Origin: Candidatus Cybelea septentrionalis
GTDB lineage: Bacteria > Vulcanimicrobiota > Vulcanimicrobiia > Vulcanimicrobiales > Vulcanimicrobiaceae
Direction of reading: 5' to 3'
Assembly (NCBI GenBank): GCA_003158175.1
Contig: PMHJ01000037.1
Coordinates: 124,713 to 188,712, forward strand
Length of the DNA stretch: 64,000 nt
Part shown: in pieces, positions 41,233 to 48,676 of the stretch
Position numbering within the stretch: position 1 is the first letter of the stretch
Layout of the letters: every line of letters begins with the position of its first letter
The notes under the pieces: generated by a model
What the model saw: only the letters and a program-made list of their open reading frames with translations
Told to the model about the DNA's origin: nothing
The model's database searches: none
Position numbers and translations under genes: made by a program

Positions 41233-41886
41233 CTATGCCTGATAGGAGACGACGATACGTTGCGGTGTGTTGGACTGATAGACGATCCACGTTACCTCGG
41301 CCGCGCCGCTTTGTTCGCGAAACGGCAATGGGTCCAAGCCGCGCGGCGCGGGGCCGGCGATGTGCGTTCCGTCGAAGGTATATTGCGATCCGTGGCAGGG
41401 GCACATAAACCGGTTCTGCGCGTCGCTCCAGTTGTAGTAGCAACCCAAATGCGGGCAGATCGGGCTGAAGATCACGAAGCCCATGGTGACGGCGTCGTAC
41501 GACACGTCCGCGGCTCCGCCCGGACCGTCGAAAATGTCGGGGCGCGCGGCTCTAAATTTTGCCGGATCAATCTTAATGCCCCAAACGTATTCGGGGGCGC
41601 TCTGCTCGGGCAGGTAGCCGTCTTTGTATTTGAGCGTGAAGGTGAGCTTGACCGGCTTATCGGTCGCTTTCTGCAGGGCGTCAAGCTCCTGCGTGCTCAG
41701 GGGCGACCAGCTTCCGCTCGAGGCGTTCTTGGGCGGTAACAGCGACCCCACGATCGGTACCGCCAGTACGACCCCGACGATTCCGCCGATGGTCAGCGTC
41801 GCATTGGCCATGAAGGTCCGGCGGCTGACTTCGTCGTCGCTTTGGGCCGCAGCGTCGCTCGCCGCGCCGGCATTCAAGTCAGACAA
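41233..41886 (-). CDS. Rieske iron-sulfur protein of the bc complex
   Basis: The 217-residue protein starts at TTG with a GGAGAAG ribosome site. A Tat signal is present (SRRTFMANATLTIGGIVGVVLA), fitting export of a pre-folded 2Fe-2S protein by the TatA/TatC encoded upstream. The Rieske ligands are CPHLGCYYNW and CPCHGSQYTFDG, giving the two Cys-x-His boxes plus the disulfide cysteines. It takes one electron from menaquinol and passes it to cytochrome c. A possible -10 (TACAAT) lies about 55 bp upstream. Confidence 0.95.
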   Translation of the reverse strand: MSDLNAGAASDAAAQSDDEVSRRTFMANATLTIGGIVGVVLAVPIVGSLLPPKNASSGSWSPLSTQELDALQKATDKPVKLTFTLKYKDGYLPEQSAPEYVWGIKIDPAKFRAARPDIFDGPGGAADVSYDAVTMGFVIFSPICPHLGCYYNWSDAQNRFMCPCHGSQYTFDGTHIAGPAPRGLDPLPFREQSGAAEVTWIVYQSNTPQRIVVSYQA

Positions 41887-41937
41887 AGTAGCTTCTCCCC
41901 AAGGGCGTAAGTACCGGTGGCAGCCTCATTTGGCCAC

Positions 41938-41943
41938 ATTGTA
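41938..41943 (-). promoter_or_regulatory. Possible internal -10 upstream of the Rieske gene
   Basis: On the minus strand GGTTACAATG contains TACAAT, one mismatch from consensus. It lies in the only sizeable gap (90 bp) of the downstream half of the respiratory operon. No -35 is clear, so this is tentative. Confidence 0.3.
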
Positions 41944-41976
41944 ACCTCTGCCTGCAGCAGGCCGCCAGGACTTCAA

Positions 41977-42813
41977 TCACACCTTGTAGCTGTGCAATCC
42001 CGATATCCAGATGTTCACCCCAAGATAGCAGAAAATGATCGAAGCGAAGCCGATGACGCTGACCCAGTTCGTGCGCAGCCCCCGCCACGCGTGGCGAGTG
42101 TGCAGATGCATGTATGCGAGATAGACGATCCAGGAAAACAAGGCTGCCGTCTCCTTGGGATCCCACTGCCAATATGCGCCCCACGCCTCGTGCGCCCACA
42201 TCGCGCCGGTAATGATTCCGATGGAGATCAGCGGCAGACCGATCGCGACGGCGCGGTAGACGATCGCATCGAGCTGCGGGAGGCTCGGAAAAGTCGCCAG
42301 CCAGCGTGCGGTCGAGCCAGTGCCGGAGCGCGCCGCGTAGTACTTCAACAGATAGATGCACGAGAAGACGAAGGCGACCAGAAACGCGGCATACGACGAA
42401 ACGACGATCGGCACGTGAATCTTGGCCCAGTAGGATTGCAGCGATGGAACCGGCGGCATCGTTCCCTCGTACCACGTGACTCCGTAGGCGAGAAATATCG
42501 CAGCGAGCGCGAGCACGAACCCGCCCGCGAACCAAAGCCGGTACCGAAACGCAAACCCGATAAAGATCGCCACCGACATTGCCGAGAAGAGCGACAGCGA
42601 TCCGTATAGGTTGAGCAACGGCCAGACATGAGTCGTTTCGAAGCGCACCGCGAGCTGGACGAACTGCGCGACGCATCCGAGAATTGCCAGCGGAACGCCG
42701 GCTTTGCGGAACACCTCGTCTTGCGAAAAGAAATAGATCACCAGCGCGAGCGCGCCCAGCGTGTAAGCGCCCAACGCGACGCCGATGAGGATTTCGTCCC
42801 AGGGAAGGTTCAT
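41977..42813 (-). CDS. ccsA: Cytochrome c biogenesis protein CcsA/ResC type
   Basis: The 278-residue protein has about eight helices and the haem-handling WWD-type motif (WGAYWQWDPKETAALFSW), with flanking histidines (SSYAAFLV region and MHLHTRHAW). With ResB it forms the system II synthase, which exports haem and attaches it to CxxCH motifs outside the membrane. It overlaps the resB stop by 4 bp. Its clients in this window include the bc cytochrome c domain and the haem barrel near 4 kb. Confidence 0.94.
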   Translation of the reverse strand: MNLPWDEILIGVALGAYTLGALALVIYFFSQDEVFRKAGVPLAILGCVAQFVQLAVRFETTHVWPLLNLYGSLSLFSAMSVAIFIGFAFRYRLWFAGGFVLALAAIFLAYGVTWYEGTMPPVPSLQSYWAKIHVPIVVSSYAAFLVAFVFSCIYLLKYYAARSGTGSTARWLATFPSLPQLDAIVYRAVAIGLPLISIGIITGAMWAHEAWGAYWQWDPKETAALFSWIVYLAYMHLHTRHAWRGLRTNWVSVIGFASIIFCYLGVNIWISGLHSYKV

Positions 42814-44156
42814 GAGTTATCCGCCTTCAACGCTACCACCAGTCGGGCAAACTCGCTCTCGAAAACGTCGTAGCCCTTCACGGTGGTCGCCGCCAGACCG
42901 ACGCTTGAACGGTTCGCGCCGGCGTCGTCGACGCGTACGTACAACCGGGCCGGGACGAAGTAGAAGGAGATAATCAGGCCAGTCAGCAGTACGAACGCGC
43001 CGATCCCGACGAGCGGTACCCCGGGATCGTGGCGATACTGAAATCCACTGTACATCACGTACTTCTGCGGCTCGAGTCCCCAGCCGCCCCCGAGATCGAT
43101 CCGGGAGCCAAGCGGTACGAGGGCCTCGCCCAGAGGGGCGCCGCTTTGCGAGACTCCCAGCACTACCGCGGGATTGTTGACGCGGGGGTCCGCCGTCGGC
43201 ATGCCGGTTTGCTTGTCGACGGTCGGAGCGAAACGCTCGTACAGAACGCTGCGCTGCGTTCCCGGAAGATCCAAGGAATCGCCCTCCAACAGCGTACGGC
43301 CGGAGAGCGCCGCATCGCGCCGTCCGCCGTGCGTTACCGAAAAACGCATGCCGAAACCGTAGCTCGCCTGGTAGTAGAGCGTGTCGTCGATATCGATCGG
43401 ATGGTTGACACGCACCGTCATGCGCGCAGGAATTCCGTTCTTGCCGCTTGCCGTAACGTGCGAAACGTAATCGATGGGCTGGTAGACCATACCGCTCTTG
43501 GTTTGCGTCGGCGCGATGCGATAAGCGAAATCGTCGAGCCGGATGACGGCGCCGGTATTGGGGATTTGCGAGGTTTGACCGTCGAGGAGCGCGATCTCGC
43601 CCGAAAAGCCGCGGGCCCAGTAGAGCGTCGTGCCTGCCGCGAGAATCACAAAGCCCGCATGCGCGATTAGTACGCCTCGCCGCGCCCAATTATGTTTATC
43701 GGCAAAGCTCCACTCGATGCCGCCAAAGATTCGCTCCCGAATGCGCCAGCCTCGAGAGGCGAAGAATTCGGCGAGGCGGCTTCGCACGGTATCGGCATCG
43801 CCGGCGGCTTCGAAGCACGCGTGGAGCGGAATGCTCTCAATCTTGACGGGGCGCAACGCGGGGAGCCGCGCCGGAACGACTCGCTTGAACGTACAGACCG
43901 CCAAGGATGTGAGGATCAGGCCGATGATGCCGACGTACCACGGCGAGTGGTAGACGTTGTCGAGATTGAGGCGCAAGATCGCACGCGCGATAGGTGCCGC
44001 GTACGATTCAAAATAAACGTTCGTATCTCGCCCCTGGTCGATGACGACACCGAGCAGCGTGAGCACTCCCCAAACGACGAATAGCGAAACGGCGAAGAGT
44101 ACGTTTCCAAAGGTTCGTACGAAATCGGCGTAGAGCCCGCGCACTGCAGCCGTCAC
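42810..44156 (-). CDS. resB: Cytochrome c biogenesis protein ResB
   Basis: The 448-residue protein has the ResB/Ccs1 layout: three N-terminal helices (LFAVSLFVVWGVLTLLGVVIDQG, VGIILGLILTSLAVCTFKR-like), a fourth helix near 165-185 (HAGFVILAAGTTLY), a large periplasmic domain (about 190-390), and a final helix (VGIGAFVLLTGLIISFYF). It is the partner of CcsA in cytochrome c assembly. It lies 4 bp from the tatC stop and overlaps ccsA by 4 bp. Confidence 0.92.
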   Translation of the reverse strand: MTAAVRGLYADFVRTFGNVLFAVSLFVVWGVLTLLGVVIDQGRDTNVYFESYAAPIARAILRLNLDNVYHSPWYVGIIGLILTSLAVCTFKRVVPARLPALRPVKIESIPLHACFEAAGDADTVRSRLAEFFASRGWRIRERIFGGIEWSFADKHNWARRGVLIAHAGFVILAAGTTLYWARGFSGEIALLDGQTSQIPNTGAVIRLDDFAYRIAPTQTKSGMVYQPIDYVSHVTASGKNGIPARMTVRVNHPIDIDDTLYYQASYGFGMRFSVTHGGRRDAALSGRTLLEGDSLDLPGTQRSVLYERFAPTVDKQTGMPTADPRVNNPAVVLGVSQSGAPLGEALVPLGSRIDLGGGWGLEPQKYVMYSGFQYRHDPGVPLVGIGAFVLLTGLIISFYFVPARLYVRVDDAGANRSSVGLAATTVKGYDVFESEFARLVVALKADNS

Positions 44157-44159
44157 TTT

Positions 44160-44182
44160 GTCATCCTGAGCCTGTCGAAGGA
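44160..44182. repeat. Dispersed repeat copy at the 3' end of tatC
   Basis: GTCATCCTGAGCCTGTCGAAGGA is an inverted copy of the units at 44,906-44,982. It encodes the last residues of TatC (PSTGSG) and its TGA stop, so the repeat has been incorporated into the coding frame. Confidence 0.8.
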
Positions 44183-44895
44183 CGCCAGCGTCGTTCGAGC
44201 GGTACGATCACCCAGATCGAGAGCTCGTAGAGGACGTACATCGGTATGGCCAGCAGCGCCATCGTAACCGGATTGCCGTCGGGCGCGGCCAGTCCGCCGG
44301 CGACGAAGAATCCAAAAATCGCGTGCCGGCGGTAATGCATGAGCGACGCGGCGCTCACGATGCCCAGACGCGCCAGCCCGATAAGAATGATCGGCGTTTG
44401 AAAGATGATTGCGAAAAGCGCCAGCAGGACGATGACGAAGTTGAGCGTCGAAGAAACGCCAAAGGTTGGCGTCGCCACGGCATCGGTGATTTGCAATAGT
44501 GCCGCAATGACCCGCGGAATCACGACAAAGTGCGCGAACGCGAGGCCAAGCGCGGCCAGCAACACCGATGGCACGACGAATGAATAGACCATGCGGCGGG
44601 TGCGCGGATGGACCGCCGGCACGACGAACAGCCAGAGCTGCGTCAGCAGCACCGGCAGGCCGACGACGATTCCTCCCACGACCGAGAACTTAAGCTCGGT
44701 AAAAATGACGTCGGCCGGCCCAAACGCGTGGAGCTCCAATCCTCCGAAATAGTGCCGCATCATCGCGCGAATCACGAACTGCGACGGCCAGAAGAGCACG
44801 ACGCCGATGGCGCCGACGGTTGCAATCGAGATCAAGAGACGATTACGGAGCTCCCGTAGGTGCTCCGTAATCGGCATCTCCTTCTGATCCCACAT
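44161..44895 (-). CDS. tatC: Sec-independent protein translocase TatC
   Basis: The 244-residue protein has six helices and TatC landmarks: MPITEHLRELRNRLL at the N-terminus, and LTQLWLFVVPAVHPRTRR (the usual Phe-x-x-Pro-x-Leu region). I prefer the ATG at 44895; the earlier ATG at 44916 lies within an inserted repeat. The C-terminal residues and stop are also repeat-derived. It forms the Tat receptor with TatA and would export the Rieske protein encoded three genes downstream. Confidence 0.94.
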   Translation of the reverse strand: MWDQKEMPITEHLRELRNRLLISIATVGAIGVVLFWPSQFVIRAMMRHYFGGLELHAFGPADVIFTELKFSVVGGIVVGLPVLLTQLWLFVVPAVHPRTRRMVYSFVVPSVLLAALGLAFAHFVVIPRVIAALLQITDAVATPTFGVSSTLNFVIVLLALFAIIFQTPIILIGLARLGIVSAASLMHYRRHAIFGFFVAGGLAAPDGNPVTMALLAIPMYVLYELSIWVIVPLERRWRPSTGSG

Positions 44896-44905
44896 CGTGC
44901 CCTCG

Positions 44906-44982
44906 TCCTTCGACAAGCTCAGGATGACATTTCCTTCGACAAGCTCAGGATGACATTTCCTTCGAGCGGGTCAGGATGACAG
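44906..44982. repeat. Three tandem copies of the dispersed repeat upstream of tatC
   Basis: Two identical units (TCCTTCGACAAGCTCAGGATG at 44906 and 44932) and one diverged unit (44958) repeat with a 26-bp period. They are inverted relative to the copy at 44,160, so tatC is flanked by inverted repeats. Each unit is partly self-complementary. They occupy most of the 107-bp tatA-tatC gap. Confidence 0.85.
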
Positions 44983-45002
44983 CGTCGGGTATCTTGCCTT
45001 GG

Positions 45003-45305
45003 CTACGAACTGGGGGTGCCTTTGCCGGGCGTCGGCGGCGGAATGCCTTCGCCGGAGAACGAGCCGGCCTCGACATTATCCATGATGTCGGCGTGCGCGC
45101 TCTCACTCCGTAAGCGCGCCTCCTCACGAGCCTTCGCCGCCGCCTCGTCGGCCTCGACTTGGCCCATCAGGAACTCTTTCTTTGCCTGCCCAGCACTTCG
45201 CGCGAGCTTCGGAAGCTTATCCGCTCCAAAAAGAAGCGCTCCGATGACGAGGATGCCGATGATGATCGGCGCGTCGATTATAGCGAGTAGCGGATGTAAA
45301 CTCAT
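45003..45305 (-). CDS. tatA: Sec-independent translocase TatA/TatB-type protein
   Basis: The ATG at 45305 gives 100 residues; the long frame upstream is a shadow of the prenyl synthase. An N-terminal hydrophobic helix (IIGILVIGALLFGADKLPKLARSAG) ends in the diagnostic FG followed by an amphipathic helix. An acidic/Ala-rich tail (EADEAAAKAREEARLRSES) and a Pro/Gly end follow. It forms the Tat pore with TatC. It lies 20 bp downstream of the polyprenyl synthase and 107 bp upstream of tatC. Confidence 0.9.
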   Translation of the reverse strand: MSLHPLLAIIDAPIIIGILVIGALLFGADKLPKLARSAGQAKKEFLMGQVEADEAAAKAREEARLRSESAHADIMDNVEAGSFSGEGIPPPTPGKGTPSS

Positions 45306-45325
45306 GTCGATGATCCTTTTCGCAC

Positions 45326-46288
45326 TTAGTATAGAAGGGCGTCGGTAAGCTGTGCCAGTTCTCTTTTCGCCGGACTCGGTGCCATCGGCTCCAACGCCTG
45401 CTTGGCGCGCTCGACGAAGAGAGCGATCTGCGAGCGAGTCGCGCGCAGGCCGCCTTCGCGTTCGATCCCGAGCACGACCGAGGGAATGGCCTCGTTCCCG
45501 CCTTCCTCGTAGAAGCTTGCCATCTGTGCGCGAAAATCGCCGTCGCCCGATGCCAACGCGGCGATGAGCGGAATCGTCGTCTTTCGTTCGACCAGATCGT
45601 TCGCGACAGGCTTGCCGAGTGATCGTTCGTCTGCCGTCACGTCGAGAAGGTCGTCCTTCATTTGGAACGCGATGCCGAGCGCTTCGCCAAATTTGCGCAG
45701 CGCCTCGATGTCGGTCGCGCTGCCGCCGCCCATGATCGCTCCACACTGGGCGGAAGCGGCAAAGAGCGAAGCGGTCTTTTTACGCGCGATCTCGACGTAG
45801 GTTTCGAGCGGAAGGTCGAGATTCCCCAGCGCCTGCAGCTGCAGCACCTCGCCGTCGCAGATTTCGGCCAGCGTTGCGGAGAGCACGTGTGGCACGGGGT
45901 GAGGATAGTTGAGGGTCACGTTCTTGAAAATCCACGCGAAGAGATAATCTCCGGCCAATACGCTCACGCGATTGCCGTAATCCACCGCCGTGGCGTTGAC
46001 TCCGCGCCTGGTTTGCGCGTTGTCCACAACGTCGTCGTGAATTAGCGTCGCAACGTGAATGAGTTCCATGTACGCCGCCAGGTGAAGGTGTTCGACCGGC
46101 TTCCCGCCGCAGGCAGCCGCCGCCAGCAGCGTGACGCGGGGACGCAGTCGCTTTCCGCCTGCGCAGAGCATTCGTTTGACCGCTTCGGTGATGATTGGGT
46201 TGTCGGTTGAGAACCGCTCGCGAAAGAAACGCTCGACGAGCGCTTCCAAATCTCCGTCGGAGCTCGTCGAAGAGTGGGCGAGATTCAT
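45326..46288 (-). CDS. Long-chain polyprenyl diphosphate synthase
   Basis: The 320-residue trans-prenyltransferase has both aspartate-rich motifs: first LIHDDVVDNAQTRRG and second FQMKDDLLDVTAD, plus GGKRLRPRVTLLAA near the start. It extends farnesyl or geranylgeranyl diphosphate to the tail of the quinone. Chain length cannot be set from sequence; heptaprenyl to octaprenyl is likely. It overlaps menG by 4 bp, matching the menG-hepT arrangement of menaquinone operons. Confidence 0.93.
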   Translation of the reverse strand: MNLAHSSTSSDGDLEALVERFFRERFSTDNPIITEAVKRMLCAGGKRLRPRVTLLAAAACGGKPVEHLHLAAYMELIHVATLIHDDVVDNAQTRRGVNATAVDYGNRVSVLAGDYLFAWIFKNVTLNYPHPVPHVLSATLAEICDGEVLQLQALGNLDLPLETYVEIARKKTASLFAASAQCGAIMGGGSATDIEALRKFGEALGIAFQMKDDLLDVTADERSLGKPVANDLVERKTTIPLIAALASGDGDFRAQMASFYEEGGNEAIPSVVLGIEREGGLRATRSQIALFVERAKQALEPMAPSPAKRELAQLTDALLY

Positions 46289-47055
46289 GGCCGTCGCCCG
46301 TAGTGAATCGCGATCGTGCCTCCCACGAGTGGCAAATATCCGGCGTCCGCGAAGCCGGCACGCGTAAACCGGTCGCGCAGCTCCGGTGCGTTGGGATGGT
46401 GAATCAAAGAGTTTGGAAGATAACGATACGCCTCACGAGAGCCGCCGATGATTCCGCCCAGGACCGGCACGACGCCGTAGAAGTAGAGATCGAAAAACTG
46501 CTTGAATCGCTTGTTCGGCGCTTTGCTGACGTCGAGGTTGACGAAGCTCGCGCCCGGCCGCAGAACCCGAAAAATCTCCCGAAGCGTCGCGTCGACGTCC
46601 ACAACGTTGCGCAGCGAAAAGCCCATGGTCGCGCCATCGAACGCTTGGTCGGGGAAGGACATTGCCATGACGTCGCCTTCGATGAATCGGGCGTTTCCTC
46701 GAGAGATTCGCTTGGCGCGCGCCTGCGCACGATCCAGCATCGGGCGGCAGAAGTCGATTCCAGTGACGTCCAGCGTCGGTTCGCTGCGCAGCAGCCCGAA
46801 GACCAAATCGCCCGTCCCACAGCAGAGATCGAGGATTCGCGCATGCGAGTGCGGCGCGAGCAGCTTGATGGCCCGGCGGCGCCAGCGCTCGTCGAGACCT
46901 CCGGTCATCATTCGATTCGCGAGATCGTAGCGCGGCGCGATTCGAGCGAACATTTCGCGAACGAAGGCACCCTTCGACTCCGCTCCGCTACGCTCGGCGT
47001 CGCTGGGGGCAAGCTCCTTGGTCGTGAAGTTCATTGCAGATACGGCTGCTTCCAA
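46285..47055 (-). CDS. menG: Demethylmenaquinone methyltransferase (UbiE/MenG)
   Basis: The 256-residue SAM methyltransferase has the UbiE signatures: MFARIAPRYDLANRMMTGGLDERWRRRA, ILDLCCGTGDLVFGLL (SAM loop), GFSLRNVVDVDATLREIFRVLRPG and the YRYLPNSLIHHP region. It performs the last C-methylation of menaquinone (or ubiquinone). Being first in the respiratory operon with a polyprenyl synthase, it links quinone production to bc-complex assembly. Confidence 0.95.
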   Translation of the reverse strand: MEAAVSAMNFTTKELAPSDAERSGAESKGAFVREMFARIAPRYDLANRMMTGGLDERWRRRAIKLLAPHSHARILDLCCGTGDLVFGLLRSEPTLDVTGIDFCRPMLDRAQARAKRISRGNARFIEGDVMAMSFPDQAFDGATMGFSLRNVVDVDATLREIFRVLRPGASFVNLDVSKAPNKRFKQFFDLYFYGVVPVLGGIIGGSREAYRYLPNSLIHHPNAPELRDRFTRAGFADAGYLPLVGGTIAIHYGRRP

Positions 47056-47118
47056 GTGATGCGCCGCTCTCCCCCTGAGGGACTAGTTACAGGCCACTAG
47101 CTATCGTCCGCCTGCGTC

Positions 47119-47934
47119 GTGATGGCGTGCGCCATGGCGGAATTGAGTTCGACGGCGCAAGTTTGCCGGGCACTATGCGACGCCCAGCGGATCGATCTTC
47201 AGGCATATACGGTGTGGGGTCCGGTCTTGAAGGCCCTTAGAGCGGCGGCGCAGCGCGGGGCCGAGGTGACCGTTGCGCTCGAGGGCCAGCCATTCAACAG
47301 CCCCCATTTGGCGAAGGAAAACCGGAGCGTCGCCGCCCAGCTTCGCGCTGCCGGCGCCACGGTGACGCTCGGGCACCCGCTTCATGCGAAGGTGCTCGCC
47401 GTGGACGGCACGCTCTATCTGGACGATAAGAACTGGCATCCCGACGATCTCGTATTGAAGGTCGACGACCCGGGCGAGGCCGCGAACATTCCGATGATCA
47501 AGCACGAGGCGCTCGCATGCGAAGGCCGTCTGGTCGACGGCGCGACCGGCGCCGACCGCGTGATCCTCGAAAGCGAGTCGTTCGGCTGTTGCAACAAAGT
47601 TTATAGCGAACTTCGCAAAGCCGCCGTCGCCGGTGCTGCTCCACGGCTGCTTGTGTCGGCGCGCGACCTGTCCGGAAATGCGCGCGAACGCCAGGTCATC
47701 GAATCGCTGATTCGAGATGGCGTTACGGTGCGCATCTGCGACGACTCGGAGAAACTTGCCGTCGCCGGAACTGCCGCGTGGTTAGGCTCGGCCAACGCAA
47801 CAATTGCGGCACCCGGTTCGGATAGCACCGATTGGGGCCTTCGCACGCGTAACGCGGAGATCGTTGCGGCGGTTCGCGCCCGGCTCGAAGAAACGTGGCA
47901 GACGGCCAAACCCTTCAAATGCCAAAAAGCTTGA
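47119..47934 (+). CDS. Phospholipase D-like protein with one intact HKD-type half
   Basis: The 271-residue protein has PLD-like repeats. The first holds LHAKVLAVDGTLYLDDKNW, matching H-x-K-x4-D; the second has EKLAVAGTAAWLGSANAT, where the His is lost. Full PLD enzymes need two HKD motifs per active site, so it would have to dimerise (as in Nuc-type nucleases) or have lost activity. Starts at GTG 47119, ATG 47122 or ATG 47134 are possible. The last 20 bp overlap the opposing tatD gene. Confidence 0.78.
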   Translation: MMACAMAELSSTAQVCRALCDAQRIDLQAYTVWGPVLKALRAAAQRGAEVTVALEGQPFNSPHLAKENRSVAAQLRAAGATVTLGHPLHAKVLAVDGTLYLDDKNWHPDDLVLKVDDPGEAANIPMIKHEALACEGRLVDGATGADRVILESESFGCCNKVYSELRKAAVAGAAPRLLVSARDLSGNARERQVIESLIRDGVTVRICDDSEKLAVAGTAAWLGSANATIAAPGSDSTDWGLRTRNAEIVAAVRARLEETWQTAKPFKCQKA

Positions 47935-48676
47935 ACGCGTTGGCGTCGGTTGCGCAGACGACTTCGTCGAGCGGGACTGCAAGGAGCTCCGCGAGTTTGG
48001 CGGCGGTATGCGTCACGTATGCCGGCTCGTTGCGTTTGCCGCGCTTGGGTACCGGTGCCAAATAGGGGCAATCGGTTTCGAGGACGAGCGCGCCGATGCC
48101 GACGTCGCGCACCGCGTCGCGTACGGACTCCGCTTTTGGAAACGTCAGGACGCCGCCGATGCCTAGAAAGAGGCCGAACTCGTCGCAAAGGACTCGGGCT
48201 TGAGCGGGCGTGCCCGTAAAACAGTGCACGACGCCGCGCATCGCCGGCTTCCATTCTTCGCGTAAGATCCGCGTGAACTCGTCGAACGCATCGCGCTGGT
48301 GAAATATCGCGGGGCTCGCGCTGTCGCGCGCGATGCGAAGCTGTTCGCGAAAGACCCTGACTTGAACGTCGCGAGGGCTATGATCGTAGTAATAATCCAG
48401 GCCGATCTCGCCGAGCGCAACGGCGCCATCCTCTCGCAAGAGCGGGCTCAGCTCGCCGGCGATGTCCTGCGGGGCGTTCGCTGCTTCGTGCGGATGAATC
48501 CCTACCGCCGCGACGATGCCGTAGCGGCGCGCGACCTCAACCGCCGCGCGGCTGTCGGCCAAGTCCTCTCCAACGGTAAGCATCGCGCGAACCCCAGCGT
48601 CGCGGGCACGCTCGACGACTTCCGCGCGATCGTCTTCGAAGACGCGATCCTGCAAGTGACAATGGGTATCGATCAC
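47915..48676 (-). CDS. tatD: TatD-family metal-dependent deoxyribonuclease
   Basis: The GTG at 48676 overlaps the metG stop (GTGA) and gives 253 residues, the TatD length. The metal ligands are visible: VIDTHCHL at the start, GEIGLDYYYD, HQRDAFDEF, HCFTGTPAQA and LETDCPYLAPVPKRGKRNEPAY. TatD cleaves DNA and is linked to repair and DNA degradation. rsmI-metG-tatD is a frequent bacterial order. Confidence 0.94.
   Translation of the reverse strand: MIDTHCHLQDRVFEDDRAEVVERARDAGVRAMLTVGEDLADSRAAVEVARRYGIVAAVGIHPHEAANAPQDIAGELSPLLREDGAVALGEIGLDYYYDHSPRDVQVRVFREQLRIARDSASPAIFHQRDAFDEFTRILREEWKPAMRGVVHCFTGTPAQARVLCDEFGLFLGIGGVLTFPKAESVRDAVRDVGIGALVLETDCPYLAPVPKRGKRNEPAYVTHTAAKLAELLAVPLDEVVCATDANAFKLFGI

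Noticed and set aside
44906-44982. CRISPR-like repeats before tatC
   Set aside because: There are only three copies with a 26-bp period and no unique spacers; the same unit is dispersed elsewhere, so it is a REP-like repeat.
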